64,000 bases of DNA from an uncultured Prevotella sp. (GCA_937922435.1 CAKZVT010000029.1:62001-126000); one strand, 5' to 3'. Counted from the first letter of the stretch, positions 24,789-33,421 are shown. Translations and numbers: made by a program. The notes: generated from the letters alone by a model not told the origin.

Positions 24789-25151
24789 TTACTTAATCAA
24801 ACCACGGTTTACGAACGTTGCGTTGAGCAGGCGCAGGTACTTGCGGTACTGGCTGTCGGTGAGCACCGAGCGCATGTACTTCAAATCCTTCTGCAAAGCC
24901 TTCTGTACCAAAGCCTCGCGCTCGTCGGCGTTAGCTCCTGCGGCGTTCATCATGTCGGCGCAGAACGAGGTGTGGATGTCCTGTACGGCTTCCGCCTGGT
25001 CGATTGACAGTCCGAGACAGTCTGAAAGCCTGCTGTAGTTCACCTCCATGTTGTAGGCGTTTGCATTTTCAGCGTTGTTCAACTTTTCGTTGTCTGCAAA
25101 TGTCATAGTCATGCTGAGCACAGCTACGACGGTTAAAAACAATCTTTTCAT
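24789..25151 (-). CDS. Small secreted helical protein, function unknown
   Basis: 120 aa. Signal peptide MKRLFLTVVAVLSMTMTFA, then a helical body with SRLSDCLGLSIDQAEAVQDIHTSFC, KALQKDLKYMRSVLTDSQYRKYLRLLNATF. Two Cys could form a disulfide. The SQYRKYL block recalls Bacteroidetes periplasmic proteins with a Spy-like helical hairpin, but I do not assign it. It has its own -7 element (TATCTTTG at 25254-25261) and terminator, so it is an independent unit. Confidence 0.7.
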   Translation of the reverse strand: MKRLFLTVVAVLSMTMTFADNEKLNNAENANAYNMEVNYSRLSDCLGLSIDQAEAVQDIHTSFCADMMNAAGANADEREALVQKALQKDLKYMRSVLTDSQYRKYLRLLNATFVNRGLIK

Positions 25152-25253
25152 AATCCTTAAAATTTACTTTTACCTTTGGGCGTCGGTACTCTTCTCGCGA
25201 ATCGCCTCGGCCCGTTATCCTAAAACTATTAACTCTTTTGTCTTTCGACGGTG

Positions 25254-25261
25254 CAAAGATA
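25254..25261 (-). promoter_or_regulatory. -7 element of the small secreted protein gene
   Basis: TATCTTTG on the minus strand, about 103 bp before the start codon. Confidence 0.5.
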
Positions 25262-25520
25262 CGGCCATTTTCGCTTTCATGGTGCAAAAACATCACACTG
25301 TTTGCGTTAACAGCTTACTTTTTTGACCTAAATCAAAGTTCAAGCTGCAATATTGCAAACGTATTACAGCATTTGTCTGTTATTTTGTCACAATATGTAA
25401 CATGGTTGTCACACATTGTGACAACGGCGGCACAAACCATATAATAACGCGAGTTCGGTATAACAGCTATTTCTCTACAATTTGCGAGCACCGTGATTGT
25501 AATATTGCTTCAAGCGGCGT

Positions 25521-25629
25521 TTGCATTTTGTCATTCCGCGCTCCGACGCGGAATCCAGTACACAAACAAGGCAAAAACAAGGCCGTTTACACTGGATTCC
25601 GCGTCGGAGCGCGGAATGACAAAATGCAA
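25521..25629. repeat. 39-bp perfect inverted repeat with nested palindromes
   Basis: 25521-25559 is the exact reverse complement of 25591-25629; loop 31 nt. Each arm holds ATTCCGCG-CTCCGA-CGCGGAAT, itself a palindrome. The skeleton GTCATTCC...GGAATCCA recalls dispersed repeats seen in several unrelated bacteria. The rest of the 25.2-25.9 kb gap has no gene besides array 6. Confidence 0.85.
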
Positions 25630-25765
25630 CTGACCGCTTGGATAATGATTATAGCGGTAATAGTTTTATGCCGAACTGACGTTATAAAAGGTAAGCCAGG
25701 CATCGTTTTCACGCCGTTTGCCACCCCATGCGCAACTGCCTGACTGCCAGCACGTTGCCACCAGC

Positions 25766-25860
25766 CTTGCAAAAGGCCACCTTTTGCGTTGTAAAAGATG
25801 GCCTTTTGCAAGACGAAAGACGGCCTTTTACAACGCGAAACACGGCCTTTCACAAAAGCA
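25766..25860. repeat. AAAGGC/GCCTTT array 6
   Basis: A regular array: four 22-23-nt units (AAAAGGCCACCTTTTGCGTT, AAAAGATGGCCTTTTGCAAG, AAAGACGGCCTTTTACAACG, AAACACGGCCTTTCAC) ending 50 bp before the slyD promoter. Confidence 0.7.
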
Positions 25861-25908
25861 CGAACAAAATAATGCGGCGGCGATGGCCGCAAATCGGATT
25901 TTTATCCC

Positions 25909-25916
25909 TATATTTG
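25909..25916 (+). promoter_or_regulatory. -7 element of slyD
   Basis: TATATTTG, 28 bp before the ATG; no clear TTG at -33. Confidence 0.5.
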
Positions 25917-25944
25917 CACGTCGAAAACATCAACAACAAAGAAA

Positions 25945-26562
25945 ATGGAAAGCAACCTTAACAAATACATCGCGGTGGCATACAAGCTGTACACCGTGGA
26001 CGGAGAAGTGAGCGAACTTGTGGAAGAGGCAACCGACGGAGAGCCGTTCCAGTTCATAAGCGGCTACGGCATAGCCCTCGACGCGTTCGAGCAGAAGGTA
26101 GCCGCGCTGGAAAAGGGCGCGGAGTTTGACTTCACACTGACAAAGGACGACGCCTACGGCGACTACGAGCAGGAGCATGTGCTCGACCTGGACAAGGCCA
26201 TCTTCTCCATAAACGGCCACTTCGACCACGAGAACATATACAAGGACGCCATCGTGCCGCTGCAAAACGAGGACGGCAACAGGTTCTACGGACGAGTGCT
26301 CGAAGTAGGCACCGACAAGGTGAAAATAGACCTCAACCACCCCTTGGCAGGCAAGACGCTCAACTTCAAGGGGCACATCGTAGAGTCGCGCGAGGCCACA
26401 AACGAGGAAATAGAGGGCCTTGTAAATCGCATGAGCGGCGAAGGCTGCTGCTGTGGAGGGCACGGCGACGACGGCTGTTGCGGCCATCACCACGACCACG
26501 AGGGCGGATGCTGCGGCCATGACCACGGCCACGGGGACGGCGGATGCTGCCACAGGAAGTAA
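25945..26562 (+). CDS. slyD: FKBP-type peptidyl-prolyl isomerase, SlyD-like
   Basis: 205 aa. FKBP core with an inserted chaperone flap (about residues 70-130): YKLYTVDGEVSELVEEA, FQFISGYGIALDAFEQKVAALEKG, AYGDYEQEHVLDLDK, LNHPLAGKTLNFKGHIVESREAT. The C-terminal tail (168-205) is packed with Cys and His (CCCGGHGDDGCCGHHHDH), a metal-binding tail as in SlyD, where nickel delivery is known. It speeds proline isomerisation and holds folding proteins. Promoter directly upstream. Confidence 0.92.
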   Translation: MESNLNKYIAVAYKLYTVDGEVSELVEEATDGEPFQFISGYGIALDAFEQKVAALEKGAEFDFTLTKDDAYGDYEQEHVLDLDKAIFSINGHFDHENIYKDAIVPLQNEDGNRFYGRVLEVGTDKVKIDLNHPLAGKTLNFKGHIVESREATNEEIEGLVNRMSGEGCCCGGHGDDGCCGHHHDHEGGCCGHDHGHGDGGCCHRK

Positions 26563-26653
26563 TGAATAATTAATAATGAATAATGAAAAATCATGCTTTG
26601 ACAGGCTAATCACCGCAGGGCGATTTTTCATTATTCATTATTAATTATTCATT
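26561..26653. repeat. 32-bp perfect inverted repeat (TAATGAA words) between slyD and aroC
   Basis: 26561-26592 is the exact reverse complement of 26622-26653, loop 29 nt. The arms are TAATGAATAAT words and start within the slyD stop codon. Further ATTCATTTTTC words continue to the aroC start. Confidence 0.85.
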
Positions 26654-26694
26654 CCACCATTATTCATTTTTCATTTTTAACTATTCATTCCACC

Positions 26695-27771
26695 ATGCGT
26701 AACACTTTCGGCAACCTGCTGCGCCTCACCACCTTCGGCGAAAGCCACGGGGCGGCCATCGGCGGAGTGCTCGACGGATACCCGGCAGGCATCGACATCG
26801 ACATGGATTTCATCCAGGCCGAACTTGACCGCCGCCGACCCGGACAGAGCGACATAACCACCGGGCGCGACGAAGCCGACCGCGTGGAACTGCTGAGCGG
26901 CGTGTTCGAAGGCCGCTCTACGGGCTGCCCCATCGGCTTCATCGTCAGGAACACCAACCAGAGGTCGGCCGACTATGACGAAATGCGCACCGCCCTGCGC
27001 CCGTCGCACGCCGATTACACGTACACTTGCAAGTACGGCGTGCGCGACTACCGCGGCGGCGGCCGCTCGTCGGCACGCATCACAATCAGCCGCTGCGTGG
27101 GCGGCGCGCTGGCAAAGCTGGCCCTGCGGCGGCTCGGCATAAGCGTGCAGGCGTACACGTCGCAGGTGGGCGGCATCGCGCTCGACAACGACTACCGCCT
27201 GTACGACCTCTCCAAGACCGACGACAACATAGTGCGCTGCCCCGACGAGGCCAAGGCCGGCGAGATGGCGGAGCTTATAAGAGAGGTGAAAGCGGCAGGC
27301 GACACCGTGGGAGGAACAATAACCTGCGTCGTCAAAGGATGCCCGGCAGGACTGGGCGAGCCGGAGTTCGGCAAGCTGCACGCCGCCCTCGGCGCGGCCA
27401 TGCTCGGCATAAACGCCGTAAAGGGCATTGAGTTCGGCACGGGCTTCGCCTTCGCAGCCATGCGCGGCAGCCAGGCCAACGACGCCTTTTGCAACGACAA
27501 CGGGCGCATATCCACCGCAACCAACCACAGCGGAGGCATACAGGGAGGTATCAGCAACGGACAGGACATTTACTTCCGCATAGCCTTCAAGCCCGTGGCA
27601 ACGCTCCTGCAAGAACAACATACCGTAACCGTAGACGGACAACCGACAACCCTCAAGGCGCGCGGAAGGCACGACCCGTGCGTGCTGCCACGGGCTGTAC
27701 CAATAGTGGAAGCCATGACAGCAATGACACTTCTTGACTACTATTTGATAGAAAAAACAAACAATTTGTAG
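26695..27771 (+). CDS. aroC: Chorismate synthase
   Basis: 358 aa. Signatures GESHGAAIGGVLDGYPAG (15-32), YRGGGRSSARIT (about 121-132), GTGFAFAAMRGS and RHDPCVLPRAVPIVEAM are complete. It makes chorismate from EPSP using reduced FMN without net redox change; the nearby flavodoxin could help supply reduced flavin (inference). It feeds the chorismate mutase at 12470. Start ATG follows the hairpin by about 40 bp. Confidence 0.95.
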   Translation: MRNTFGNLLRLTTFGESHGAAIGGVLDGYPAGIDIDMDFIQAELDRRRPGQSDITTGRDEADRVELLSGVFEGRSTGCPIGFIVRNTNQRSADYDEMRTALRPSHADYTYTCKYGVRDYRGGGRSSARITISRCVGGALAKLALRRLGISVQAYTSQVGGIALDNDYRLYDLSKTDDNIVRCPDEAKAGEMAELIREVKAAGDTVGGTITCVVKGCPAGLGEPEFGKLHAALGAAMLGINAVKGIEFGTGFAFAAMRGSQANDAFCNDNGRISTATNHSGGIQGGISNGQDIYFRIAFKPVATLLQEQHTVTVDGQPTTLKARGRHDPCVLPRAVPIVEAMTAMTLLDYYLIEKTNNL

Positions 27772-27810
27772 TTTTTTAACAAATGGGGGGGTAAAATTCA
27801 TGCCTAATAC

Positions 27811-27841
27811 TTTGCAAATTACAAATATTGCAGTATCTTTG
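27811..27841 (+). promoter_or_regulatory. Promoter of a short intergenic transcript
   Basis: TTTG (27811-27814), 19 bp, TATCTTTG (27834-27841): near-perfect. No ORF starts soon after it. Confidence 0.7.
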
Positions 27842-27847
27842 CACTGA

Positions 27848-27940
27848 CAATTCAGGGTTTGTGAAAATCTTGATTTCGTCAATTTAAGTCTAGTTTAGTT
27901 TTTGTGTTGGTTGAGAGCGGTCAATTGGCCGCTCTCTTTT
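27848..27940 (+). ncRNA. Candidate small RNA of about 90 nt, or leader of the TraB gene
   Basis: Bounded by a strong promoter and a terminator (GAGAGCGG...CCGCTCTC at 27913-27936, then TTTTCG). There is no ORF worth the name. It could be a free small RNA, or a leader with conditional termination for the TraB-family gene 180 bp on. No family recognised. Confidence 0.5.
27913..27940 (+). terminator. Terminator of the short intergenic transcript
   Basis: 8-bp stem GAGAGCGG/CCGCTCTC, loop TCAATTGG, U tract. Confidence 0.7.
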
Positions 27941-28116
27941 CGTTTGCCATAAAACAAGCAAACGCCACGCCGGAGAACATCACCCCTCATGCGTTAAAAG
28001 ATGTATCATTATGAAAAAAAACAAAACCCATTCTTCGTTTGGCGGCTTTTTTTCGTACTTTTGTTGGCAGAATGAACAAAAAACGACAACCAAACTAACA
28101 TCAATTCAACAAAAAC

Positions 28117-29019
28117 ATGAAAAAGATTTGCTCAATGTTGCTGCTCATCATGGCGGCAGTCACAGTCCAGGCGCAGCTGCTCTGGAAAGTAACAGGCAAC
28201 GGCCTGCAAAAGCCTTCGTACATAATCGGCACATACCACCTGGCCGACGCGTCGTTCGCCGACAGCATTAAGGGTCTCAAGGCAGCCTTGGACGCATCTG
28301 AACAGGTGTACGGCGAAATAATAATGGCCGACATGACTTCGCCCGAAAACATGCAAAAGATGCAGGCGGCGATGATGCTTCCCGACGGACAGACCATAGA
28401 CAAGCTCTACAACGCCGACGAGATGGCACGCATCAATACGCTGGTGAAAAACGTATTGGGCGTTGAACTGACCAACCCCATGGTAATGCAGCAGCTCGGC
28501 AAGCTGACTCCATACGCCTTGCAGACGCAACTCGGAGTGCTCATTTACATGAAAAAGCATCCCGTATTCAATCCCAATAACGGCTTTGACAGCTACTTCC
28601 AGAAGGAAGCCGCAGCCAAAGGAAAGAACGTAGGAGGACTGGAGACGTTTGACTTCCAAATCAACACGCTGTTCAAAAGCACTACAATGGAACGCCAGAA
28701 GCAGCTGCTGCTCTGCCTGGCGGACAACCTTGAGTTCAACGAAGAACAGACTGAAAACATTATAAAGGCGTTTTTCGCGCAAGACCTTGACGGCATCGAG
28801 AAGGCAATGGACGCCAAGATGAACAACACCTGCGACGGAACGCCCGAGGAAAAGGAGACGCTCATCTACGCACGCAACGACAACTGGATGAAGCAGATGC
28901 CTGAAATAATGAAGCAGAAGAGCACCTTGTTCGCCGTAGGAGCTGGCCATCTGCCCGGCGAACGCGGCCTGCTGGCACAGCTGAAAAAGGCCGGTTACAC
29001 CGTAGAAGGCGTGAAATAA
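28117..29019 (+). CDS. TraB/GumN family secreted protein
   Basis: 300 aa. Signal peptide MKKICSMLLLIMAAVTVQAQ. N-terminal family block GNGLQKPSYIIGTYHLAD (GTYH) and C-terminal RNDNWMKQMPEIM ... FAVGAGHLPGERGLLAQLKKAGY are diagnostic. Relatives include the Tiki metalloproteases and pheromone-shutdown protein TraB; a periplasmic protease-like role is possible but unproven. A terminator follows directly. Confidence 0.85.
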   Translation: MKKICSMLLLIMAAVTVQAQLLWKVTGNGLQKPSYIIGTYHLADASFADSIKGLKAALDASEQVYGEIIMADMTSPENMQKMQAAMMLPDGQTIDKLYNADEMARINTLVKNVLGVELTNPMVMQQLGKLTPYALQTQLGVLIYMKKHPVFNPNNGFDSYFQKEAAAKGKNVGGLETFDFQINTLFKSTTMERQKQLLLCLADNLEFNEEQTENIIKAFFAQDLDGIEKAMDAKMNNTCDGTPEEKETLIYARNDNWMKQMPEIMKQKSTLFAVGAGHLPGERGLLAQLKKAGYTVEGVK

Positions 29020-29046
29020 CGCGCTGACAAACATTCAATAATACGA

Positions 29047-29082
29047 AAAACGGTCGGACATTTAATTTTGTCCGACCGTTTT
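29047..29082 (+). terminator. Terminator between TraB-family gene and pyrD
   Basis: AAAACGGTCGGACA / TGTCCGACCGTTTT, 14 bp, loop 8 nt, T-rich on both sides; suits both convergent genes. Confidence 0.85.
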
Positions 29083-29121
29083 CTTTTCATGTAACAGCTG
29101 ATATAACGACCAGCTGTACGT

Positions 29122-30030
29122 TTATTCCAACGCTCCGATTATTTCCCTTACAGACTTGCATCCGTGCGCGTCGAGCCACTCGTTGATGCCGTCGCGCACC
29201 TTGATTGTAACCTCCGGGTCGATGAAATTGGCCGTGCCAATCTCGATGGCGGTAGCCCCGGCCATGATGAACTCTATTGCATCGCGTGCGTTACAGATGC
29301 CTCCAAGGCCGATTACAGGGATTTTCACCGCCTTTGCCACCTGCCAAACCATGCGCAAGGCGACAGGCTTCACCGCCGGGCCGCTCAATCCTCCAGTGCC
29401 GATACTTAGCATAGGGCGGCGCTTCTCGATGTCGATTGCCATACCCATAAGCGTGTTGATGAGCGACACGGAGTCAGCTCCCTCCGCCTCTACGGCGCGC
29501 GCTATCTCGGCGATATCCGTCACATTGGGCGACAATTTCACGATGAGCGTCTTGGGATAACGCGCCCTAACGGCCCTGACAACGCTCGAAGCACCGGCAC
29601 ATGTAACGCCGAACGCCATGCCGCCGTCCTTCACGTTGGGGCAGGATATGTTCAGCTCGATTGCCGGAATGCGCTCCAATTCAGCTATGCGGGCGGCGCA
29701 TTCGGCGTAGTCTTCAGGCGAAGAGCCGCTCACATTGACGATGAAATTGGTGTCGATGTCCTTTATTTCCGGGTAAATATGCTCGCAGAAGTAGTCCACT
29801 CCCTTGTTTTGCAGGCCGACGCAGTTAAGCATACCCGAAGACGTCTCTACCATACGGGGGTAGTCGTTGCCCTCGCGCGGCTTCAAGGTGGTGCCCTTCA
29901 CTATTATGCCTCCTATGCCTTCAAGGGGCACGAAATCAGCAAATTCAGGCCCGTAACCGAACGTTCCCGATGCGGTCATAACCGGATTTTTCAACCGCAA
30001 ACCCTTTATTTCAACGCTTAAATCTGCCAT
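29122..30030 (-). CDS. pyrD: Dihydroorotate dehydrogenase catalytic subunit (class 1B)
   Basis: 302 aa FMN TIM barrel. KNPVMTASGTFGYG (15-28), the active-site region NISCPNVKDGGMAFG (Cys base of class 1), VKLSPNVTDI, and phosphate-binding IPVIGLGGICNARDAIEFIMAGATAIEIGTA in part. Oxidises dihydroorotate in pyrimidine synthesis and passes electrons to PyrK, whose gene overlaps it by 13 bp upstream. NAD-linked class 1B is inferred from the PyrK partner. Confidence 0.95.
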   Translation of the reverse strand: MADLSVEIKGLRLKNPVMTASGTFGYGPEFADFVPLEGIGGIIVKGTTLKPREGNDYPRMVETSSGMLNCVGLQNKGVDYFCEHIYPEIKDIDTNFIVNVSGSSPEDYAECAARIAELERIPAIELNISCPNVKDGGMAFGVTCAGASSVVRAVRARYPKTLIVKLSPNVTDIAEIARAVEAEGADSVSLINTLMGMAIDIEKRRPMLSIGTGGLSGPAVKPVALRMVWQVAKAVKIPVIGLGGICNARDAIEFIMAGATAIEIGTANFIDPEVTIKVRDGINEWLDAHGCKSVREIIGALE

Positions 30031-30794
30031 AACAACTTATTTATATTAAATACCGGACCTTCCTTGCACACACACAGGTTGCCTTCAACCGTCTTCTCAA
30101 CGCAGCAGAGGCAAGCGCCAAGGCCGCAGGCCATCATGTTTTCAAGCGAAACTTCGCACTCTATGCCGCGCGACTTGGCGTATTTCGCAACGGCGACCAT
30201 CATCGGCTTAGGGCCGCACGACGCTATACGGTCGAAACGTACCTCGTCAAGCACAGAATGGTTTGTCACGAAACCGCGCTCACCGGCCGTCCCGTCCTCC
30301 GTGGTAAGGCACACGCGGCCATACTTCTCGAACTCGTCAAGCATGAGCAAATCGCCCTTTGAGCGCGCTCCGAGCAGGAAAACGGGCTTGCAGCCTACGT
30401 CATTCAGCCGCTTGCCGAAGTAAAGCAACGGCGCGACTCCCACGCCGCCGCCCACCAAAAGCACATTTTCCGTAGCGCAGGAAGGCATCGTGAAGCTGTT
30501 GCCCAATGGGAACATGCAGTTCAACACGTCGCCTGCCTGAAGACCGGCGAGGCGGCGCGTGCCGTCGCCAACGGCCGCAACGAGCAGCCACAGCTGGTTA
30601 GCGTCATAATCAACAAAGTTTACCGAAATAGGACGGCGCAGAAAAGTAGAGGGCGAACCGTCAACCCTTACCTCGACAAACTGCCCCGGAAGAATATCGG
30701 GCAGCCTGCCGTCCTGCGTCAGTTTGATGAGGACATGCTTGCCGGAAACATGTTCCACAGAGACGACCCACAGGTCAGAAACATATTTTTTCAT
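30018..30794 (-). CDS. pyrK: Dihydroorotate dehydrogenase electron transfer subunit
   Basis: 258 aa from MKKYVSDLWVVSVEHV. Ferredoxin-reductase fold: FAD motif FLRRPISVNF (RxxS), NAD region LLVGGGVGVAPLLYFGK, and a C-terminal [2Fe-2S] site with four Cys (CGLGACLCCVEKTVEGNLCVC, positions of the Cys cluster near 213-233). A frame reaches 30869, but the Met at 30794 matches the family and follows the promoter. Translationally coupled to pyrD. Confidence 0.94.
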   Translation of the reverse strand: MKKYVSDLWVVSVEHVSGKHVLIKLTQDGRLPDILPGQFVEVRVDGSPSTFLRRPISVNFVDYDANQLWLLVAAVGDGTRRLAGLQAGDVLNCMFPLGNSFTMPSCATENVLLVGGGVGVAPLLYFGKRLNDVGCKPVFLLGARSKGDLLMLDEFEKYGRVCLTTEDGTAGERGFVTNHSVLDEVRFDRIASCGPKPMMVAVAKYAKSRGIECEVSLENMMACGLGACLCCVEKTVEGNLCVCKEGPVFNINKLLWQI

Positions 30795-30843
30795 GCTGTA
30801 TCTATTTTTCTTTAATATTAATGTAAACGTGCGTTTCCTGTTG

Positions 30844-30875
30844 CAAAAGTACAAAATATGGACGCGCAATCCAAA
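30844..30875 (-). promoter_or_regulatory. Promoter of pyrK-pyrD
   Basis: Minus-strand TTTG (30872-30875), 20 bp, TACTTTTG (30844-30851), 50 bp before pyrK. Confidence 0.7.
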
Positions 30876-30954
30876 GGATAAGCGGCCAAACAGCTAAAAA
30901 AGGCGGACATTAAACGCCGCCAACAGGCAAGCGCACGCCGTAACGCATATTTAC

Positions 30955-31057
30955 GCTTCTGCAAAAGACCGTCTTTCGCCTTGCAAAAGACCGTCTTTTA
31001 CACGCCAAAAGGCCACCTTTCACAGCGTAAAAGGTGGCCTTTTGCAAAACGGCATGA
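30955..31057. repeat. AAAGGC/GCCTTT array 7
   Basis: Four to five units (AAAAGACCGTCTTTCGCCTT, AAAAGACCGTCTTTTACACG, AAAAGGCCACCTTTCACAGC, AAAAGGTGGCCTTTTGC) between pyrK's promoter and the XRE gene stop. Confidence 0.7.
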
Positions 31058-31078
31058 CAACCGGCATCGTGTCGCCGG

Positions 31079-31552
31079 TCATTTCTTGGGCACAAAGCTC
31101 TCGTAAGTAAGGTCGTCAAAGTACACCCTGATTTCGGTGATTTGCCGCTGCGGACGCTCCACATACCTTATTTCGGGCTTCATCTGGGCGGCATACCCCC
31201 TCTGTTGCGGACGTGACCCACCAGCATCTCCACCGCCTGCGAACAAATCGGGTACGCGTCCTTCAATATGAGATGGCGGCATGCCGTTGTCTGTTCCACC
31301 GTCACCAGGCTGTACGTCGCCGTCGTCCTTCGAGTCGTTGAACATCTGTCCGTGGCCGAACATCAGCCAGTCCGTATTCAAGTTTGGTATTTTACTCTTT
31401 ATTGCCTCTACCGTGTTAAGGGTAGGACGGGTGCGGTCGTTGAAGATGCTGCTAAGCGACGCGGCGTTAATTCCTATGAAGTTGGCAAAGGTCTGCTGGC
31501 TCATGTGCTGGGCCTCCATTATCTGCCTGATTCTGTCTTTCATCTCTGTCAT
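31079..31552 (-). CDS. XRE-family HTH regulator
   Basis: 157 aa. N-terminal helix-turn-helix (residues 5-65): RIRQIMEAQHMSQQTFANFIGINAASLSSIFNDRTRPTLNTV in part. Then an acidic/Gly linker (75-115) and a C-terminal beta-like tail (ITEIRVYFDDLTYESFVPKK). LNTDWLMFGHGQMF after the HTH is usual for Bacteroidetes members. It lies at the edge of a 769-bp AT-rich gap, and three copies of ATCTAAA lie just upstream of its promoter, a possible autoregulatory operator. Targets unknown. Confidence 0.85.
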   Translation of the reverse strand: MTEMKDRIRQIMEAQHMSQQTFANFIGINAASLSSIFNDRTRPTLNTVEAIKSKIPNLNTDWLMFGHGQMFNDSKDDGDVQPGDGGTDNGMPPSHIEGRVPDLFAGGGDAGGSRPQQRGYAAQMKPEIRYVERPQRQITEIRVYFDDLTYESFVPKK

Positions 31553-31596
31553 AATCGTATGTTCAGCTCTAATTTCCCGATTTTTCTAAGATTTTA

Positions 31597-31627
31597 CAAA
31601 GGTAAATCAAAAAATTTAATTACACAA
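31597..31627 (-). promoter_or_regulatory. Promoter of the XRE regulator
   Basis: Minus-strand TTG (31625-31627), 20 bp, TACCTTTG (31597-31604). Confidence 0.65.
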
Positions 31628-32295
31628 CAAATCTAAAAGAAATTAGGAGATTAAATTTTTAGGTTTAGATATTTATATTTACAAACACAAATCATCATTT
31701 CTTTGCGTTTTGAAATTACAAATACAAATCTAAATCAACGTCTGTAAATATGGCGTAAAGCTATAATCCAGCCTTTTTGTGCAAGTAATTCATTATAAAT
31801 CTGTTATTTAACCGCGATACAAGCAAAAACTGGCGTTTATGCAATAAATGAATGGTTAAAATACGGAATAAGATTGAACAAACTCAAAGTAAAACGCCTT
31901 TTTGCACTGAAAATCAGCGTATTACAAGCTAAAACACGTTTTGTATAAATATGTCTCGTAATTTATTAATTTGAATATTTTGATTAATAAACATATATTT
32001 AATCATGAAATACACAACAAACAAACATAAATTTAGACTTTTGAAACATCAAATTGGTTTGCAGATAATAAATATTTAAGGTTCTAAAATCAACAATTAT
32101 ATATATTAATAAATGCTAACACTAAATCAAGGAGCCCTTTTTAGGGCAAAAATCGCGTTTTTTCCGATATTCCGAAACGATGGTAAAGTTGCTTGAAAAT
32201 ACGCTATTCTCAGAGCGTCAAAAATCATAAAACTGCCTGATTTTTAACGCTTTTACCCTTGTTTTTTATGTACATGAAAACTGATGAAATAGAAA
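31628..32295. other. AT-rich intergenic region without genes
   Basis: Markedly more AT-rich than flanking DNA. It holds ATCTAAA words at 31631-31637, 31664-31670 (inverted) and 31728-31734, and a hairpin AGCGT-AAAAATCA...TGATTTTT-ACGCT at about 32214-32251. I see no ORF, no DnaA-box cluster and no RNA gene. Confidence 0.5.
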
Positions 32296-32322
32296 AAAAG
32301 AGGTCGTTTTTCGACCTCTTTT
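32296..32322 (-). terminator. Terminator of holA
   Basis: AAAAGAGGTCG / CGACCTCTTTT with a TTTTT loop, followed on the minus strand by more T residues; it touches the stop codon. Confidence 0.85.
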
Positions 32323-33350
32323 CAGTGTAAAATGAAGAAAATCAGCTCGCGAAGCAACTCCCCTATGGGCGTATTCGGGTTGTCAAGCCCCTTGCTTTTG
32401 GCGTCTGTCTCCCTGATTTTCGATATAATCTGCATCACCTTCACGCCGGTGTAGTTCCGCATGCCCGTCAGGTAGTCTCTCGCTGCCCACCCTCCCCTAA
32501 GGTCGAGCCAACGTGCCACGCCGTCTTCAGTATAAGGCCGCGGCGCGTAATACGCTATGAGCAGGTTCTGGAAATAAGAGAACAGCATCGGCACGAGCAT
32601 GTATGCGTTGCCAGCCTTCGGATTGCCGTTGAAGTAATAGAGTATGCGGTTGGCCTTGGCAACGTCGCGGTTGACGATGGCCGAGCGCAGCTCGAAGGCG
32701 TTGAAGTCCTTGCTCACCCCGATGCGCGCCTCCACCACTTCGGGCGTTATGCGCCGGTCGTTGTCCGTGAGCGAAAGGATTAGCTTGTCAAGCTCACCGG
32801 TTATTCGGCTAAGGTCGGCCCCTATGTGGTCGGCTATCATCTGCGCGGCCTTGTTGTCGATGGTGGCGCGGCCGTTCACCTTGAGGTAATTCTCGATGAA
32901 GGCAGGCAGTTCGTAGTCGCGCTTCTTCTTGCTTTCAAAGACAACGCCAACCGCCGCGGCCTTGGCCAGTATTTTCTTGCGTCCGTCGATAGAGCCGTTC
33001 TTGTGGCATATTACGAGCACCGTAGTCTGCATGGGCTTCTCCACGTACCGCTCCAGCCGCTCCCAGTTCTTAATGTTCTGCGCCTCTTTTACGATGACTA
33101 CCTGCCTTTCGGCCATCATCGGGTAGCGGCGCGCCATGTCAACGATTTGGTTTGGCTGAACGTCGGAACCGAAAACGACCGACTGGTTGAAGTCGCGCTC
33201 CTCAGGCTTTAGGGCGTTGGCCTCGATGAACGACGAGACTTTGTCAATATAATAACCCTCCTCGCCCATCAATATGTACACCGGCGCATATCTGCCTTCA
33301 CGCAGGTCGCGCATTATGCTGTCGTAGGTAGCAATCTTCTTTTCGGCCAT
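32322..33350 (-). CDS. holA: DNA polymerase III delta subunit
   Basis: 342 aa clamp-loader delta subunit. Start MAEKKIATYDSIMRDLREGRYAPVYILMGEEGYYID matches the family N-terminus (LxGEExY). The AAA-like domain continues to ~210 (ILAKAAAVGVVFESKKKRDYELPAFIENYL, ADLSRITGELDKLIL). The C-terminal collar has FNAFELRSAIVNRDVAKANRIL. It opens the beta clamp in replication. Monocistronic, with its own terminator. Confidence 0.92.
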   Translation of the reverse strand: MAEKKIATYDSIMRDLREGRYAPVYILMGEEGYYIDKVSSFIEANALKPEERDFNQSVVFGSDVQPNQIVDMARRYPMMAERQVVIVKEAQNIKNWERLERYVEKPMQTTVLVICHKNGSIDGRKKILAKAAAVGVVFESKKKRDYELPAFIENYLKVNGRATIDNKAAQMIADHIGADLSRITGELDKLILSLTDNDRRITPEVVEARIGVSKDFNAFELRSAIVNRDVAKANRILYYFNGNPKAGNAYMLVPMLFSYFQNLLIAYYAPRPYTEDGVARWLDLRGGWAARDYLTGMRNYTGVKVMQIISKIRETDAKSKGLDNPNTPIGELLRELIFFILH

Positions 33351-33421
33351 ATAAATAATGGTTTACGTGCGCACGGACGGCAAAAAACGTGCAAAAACAA
33401 AGGTTTTCAGCCGTTATTCAT

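Noticed and set aside
25766..25860. Arrays of ~22-nt units resembling a CRISPR
   Set aside because: Units are palindromic, degenerate and contiguous, with no distinct unique spacers of 30 nt or so. No cas genes are present, and the same pattern recurs at 14 sites.
28132..29034. 300-aa ORF on the minus strand opposite the TraB-family gene
   Set aside because: Antisense shadow. Composition (His, Val, Arg, Cys-rich) is typical of reverse-frame translation, and the + strand protein has full family motifs.
31628..32295. Replication origin in the AT-rich gap near holA
   Set aside because: No cluster of DnaA boxes (TTATCCACA-like) and no dnaA, dnaN or parAB genes nearby; AT content alone is not enough.
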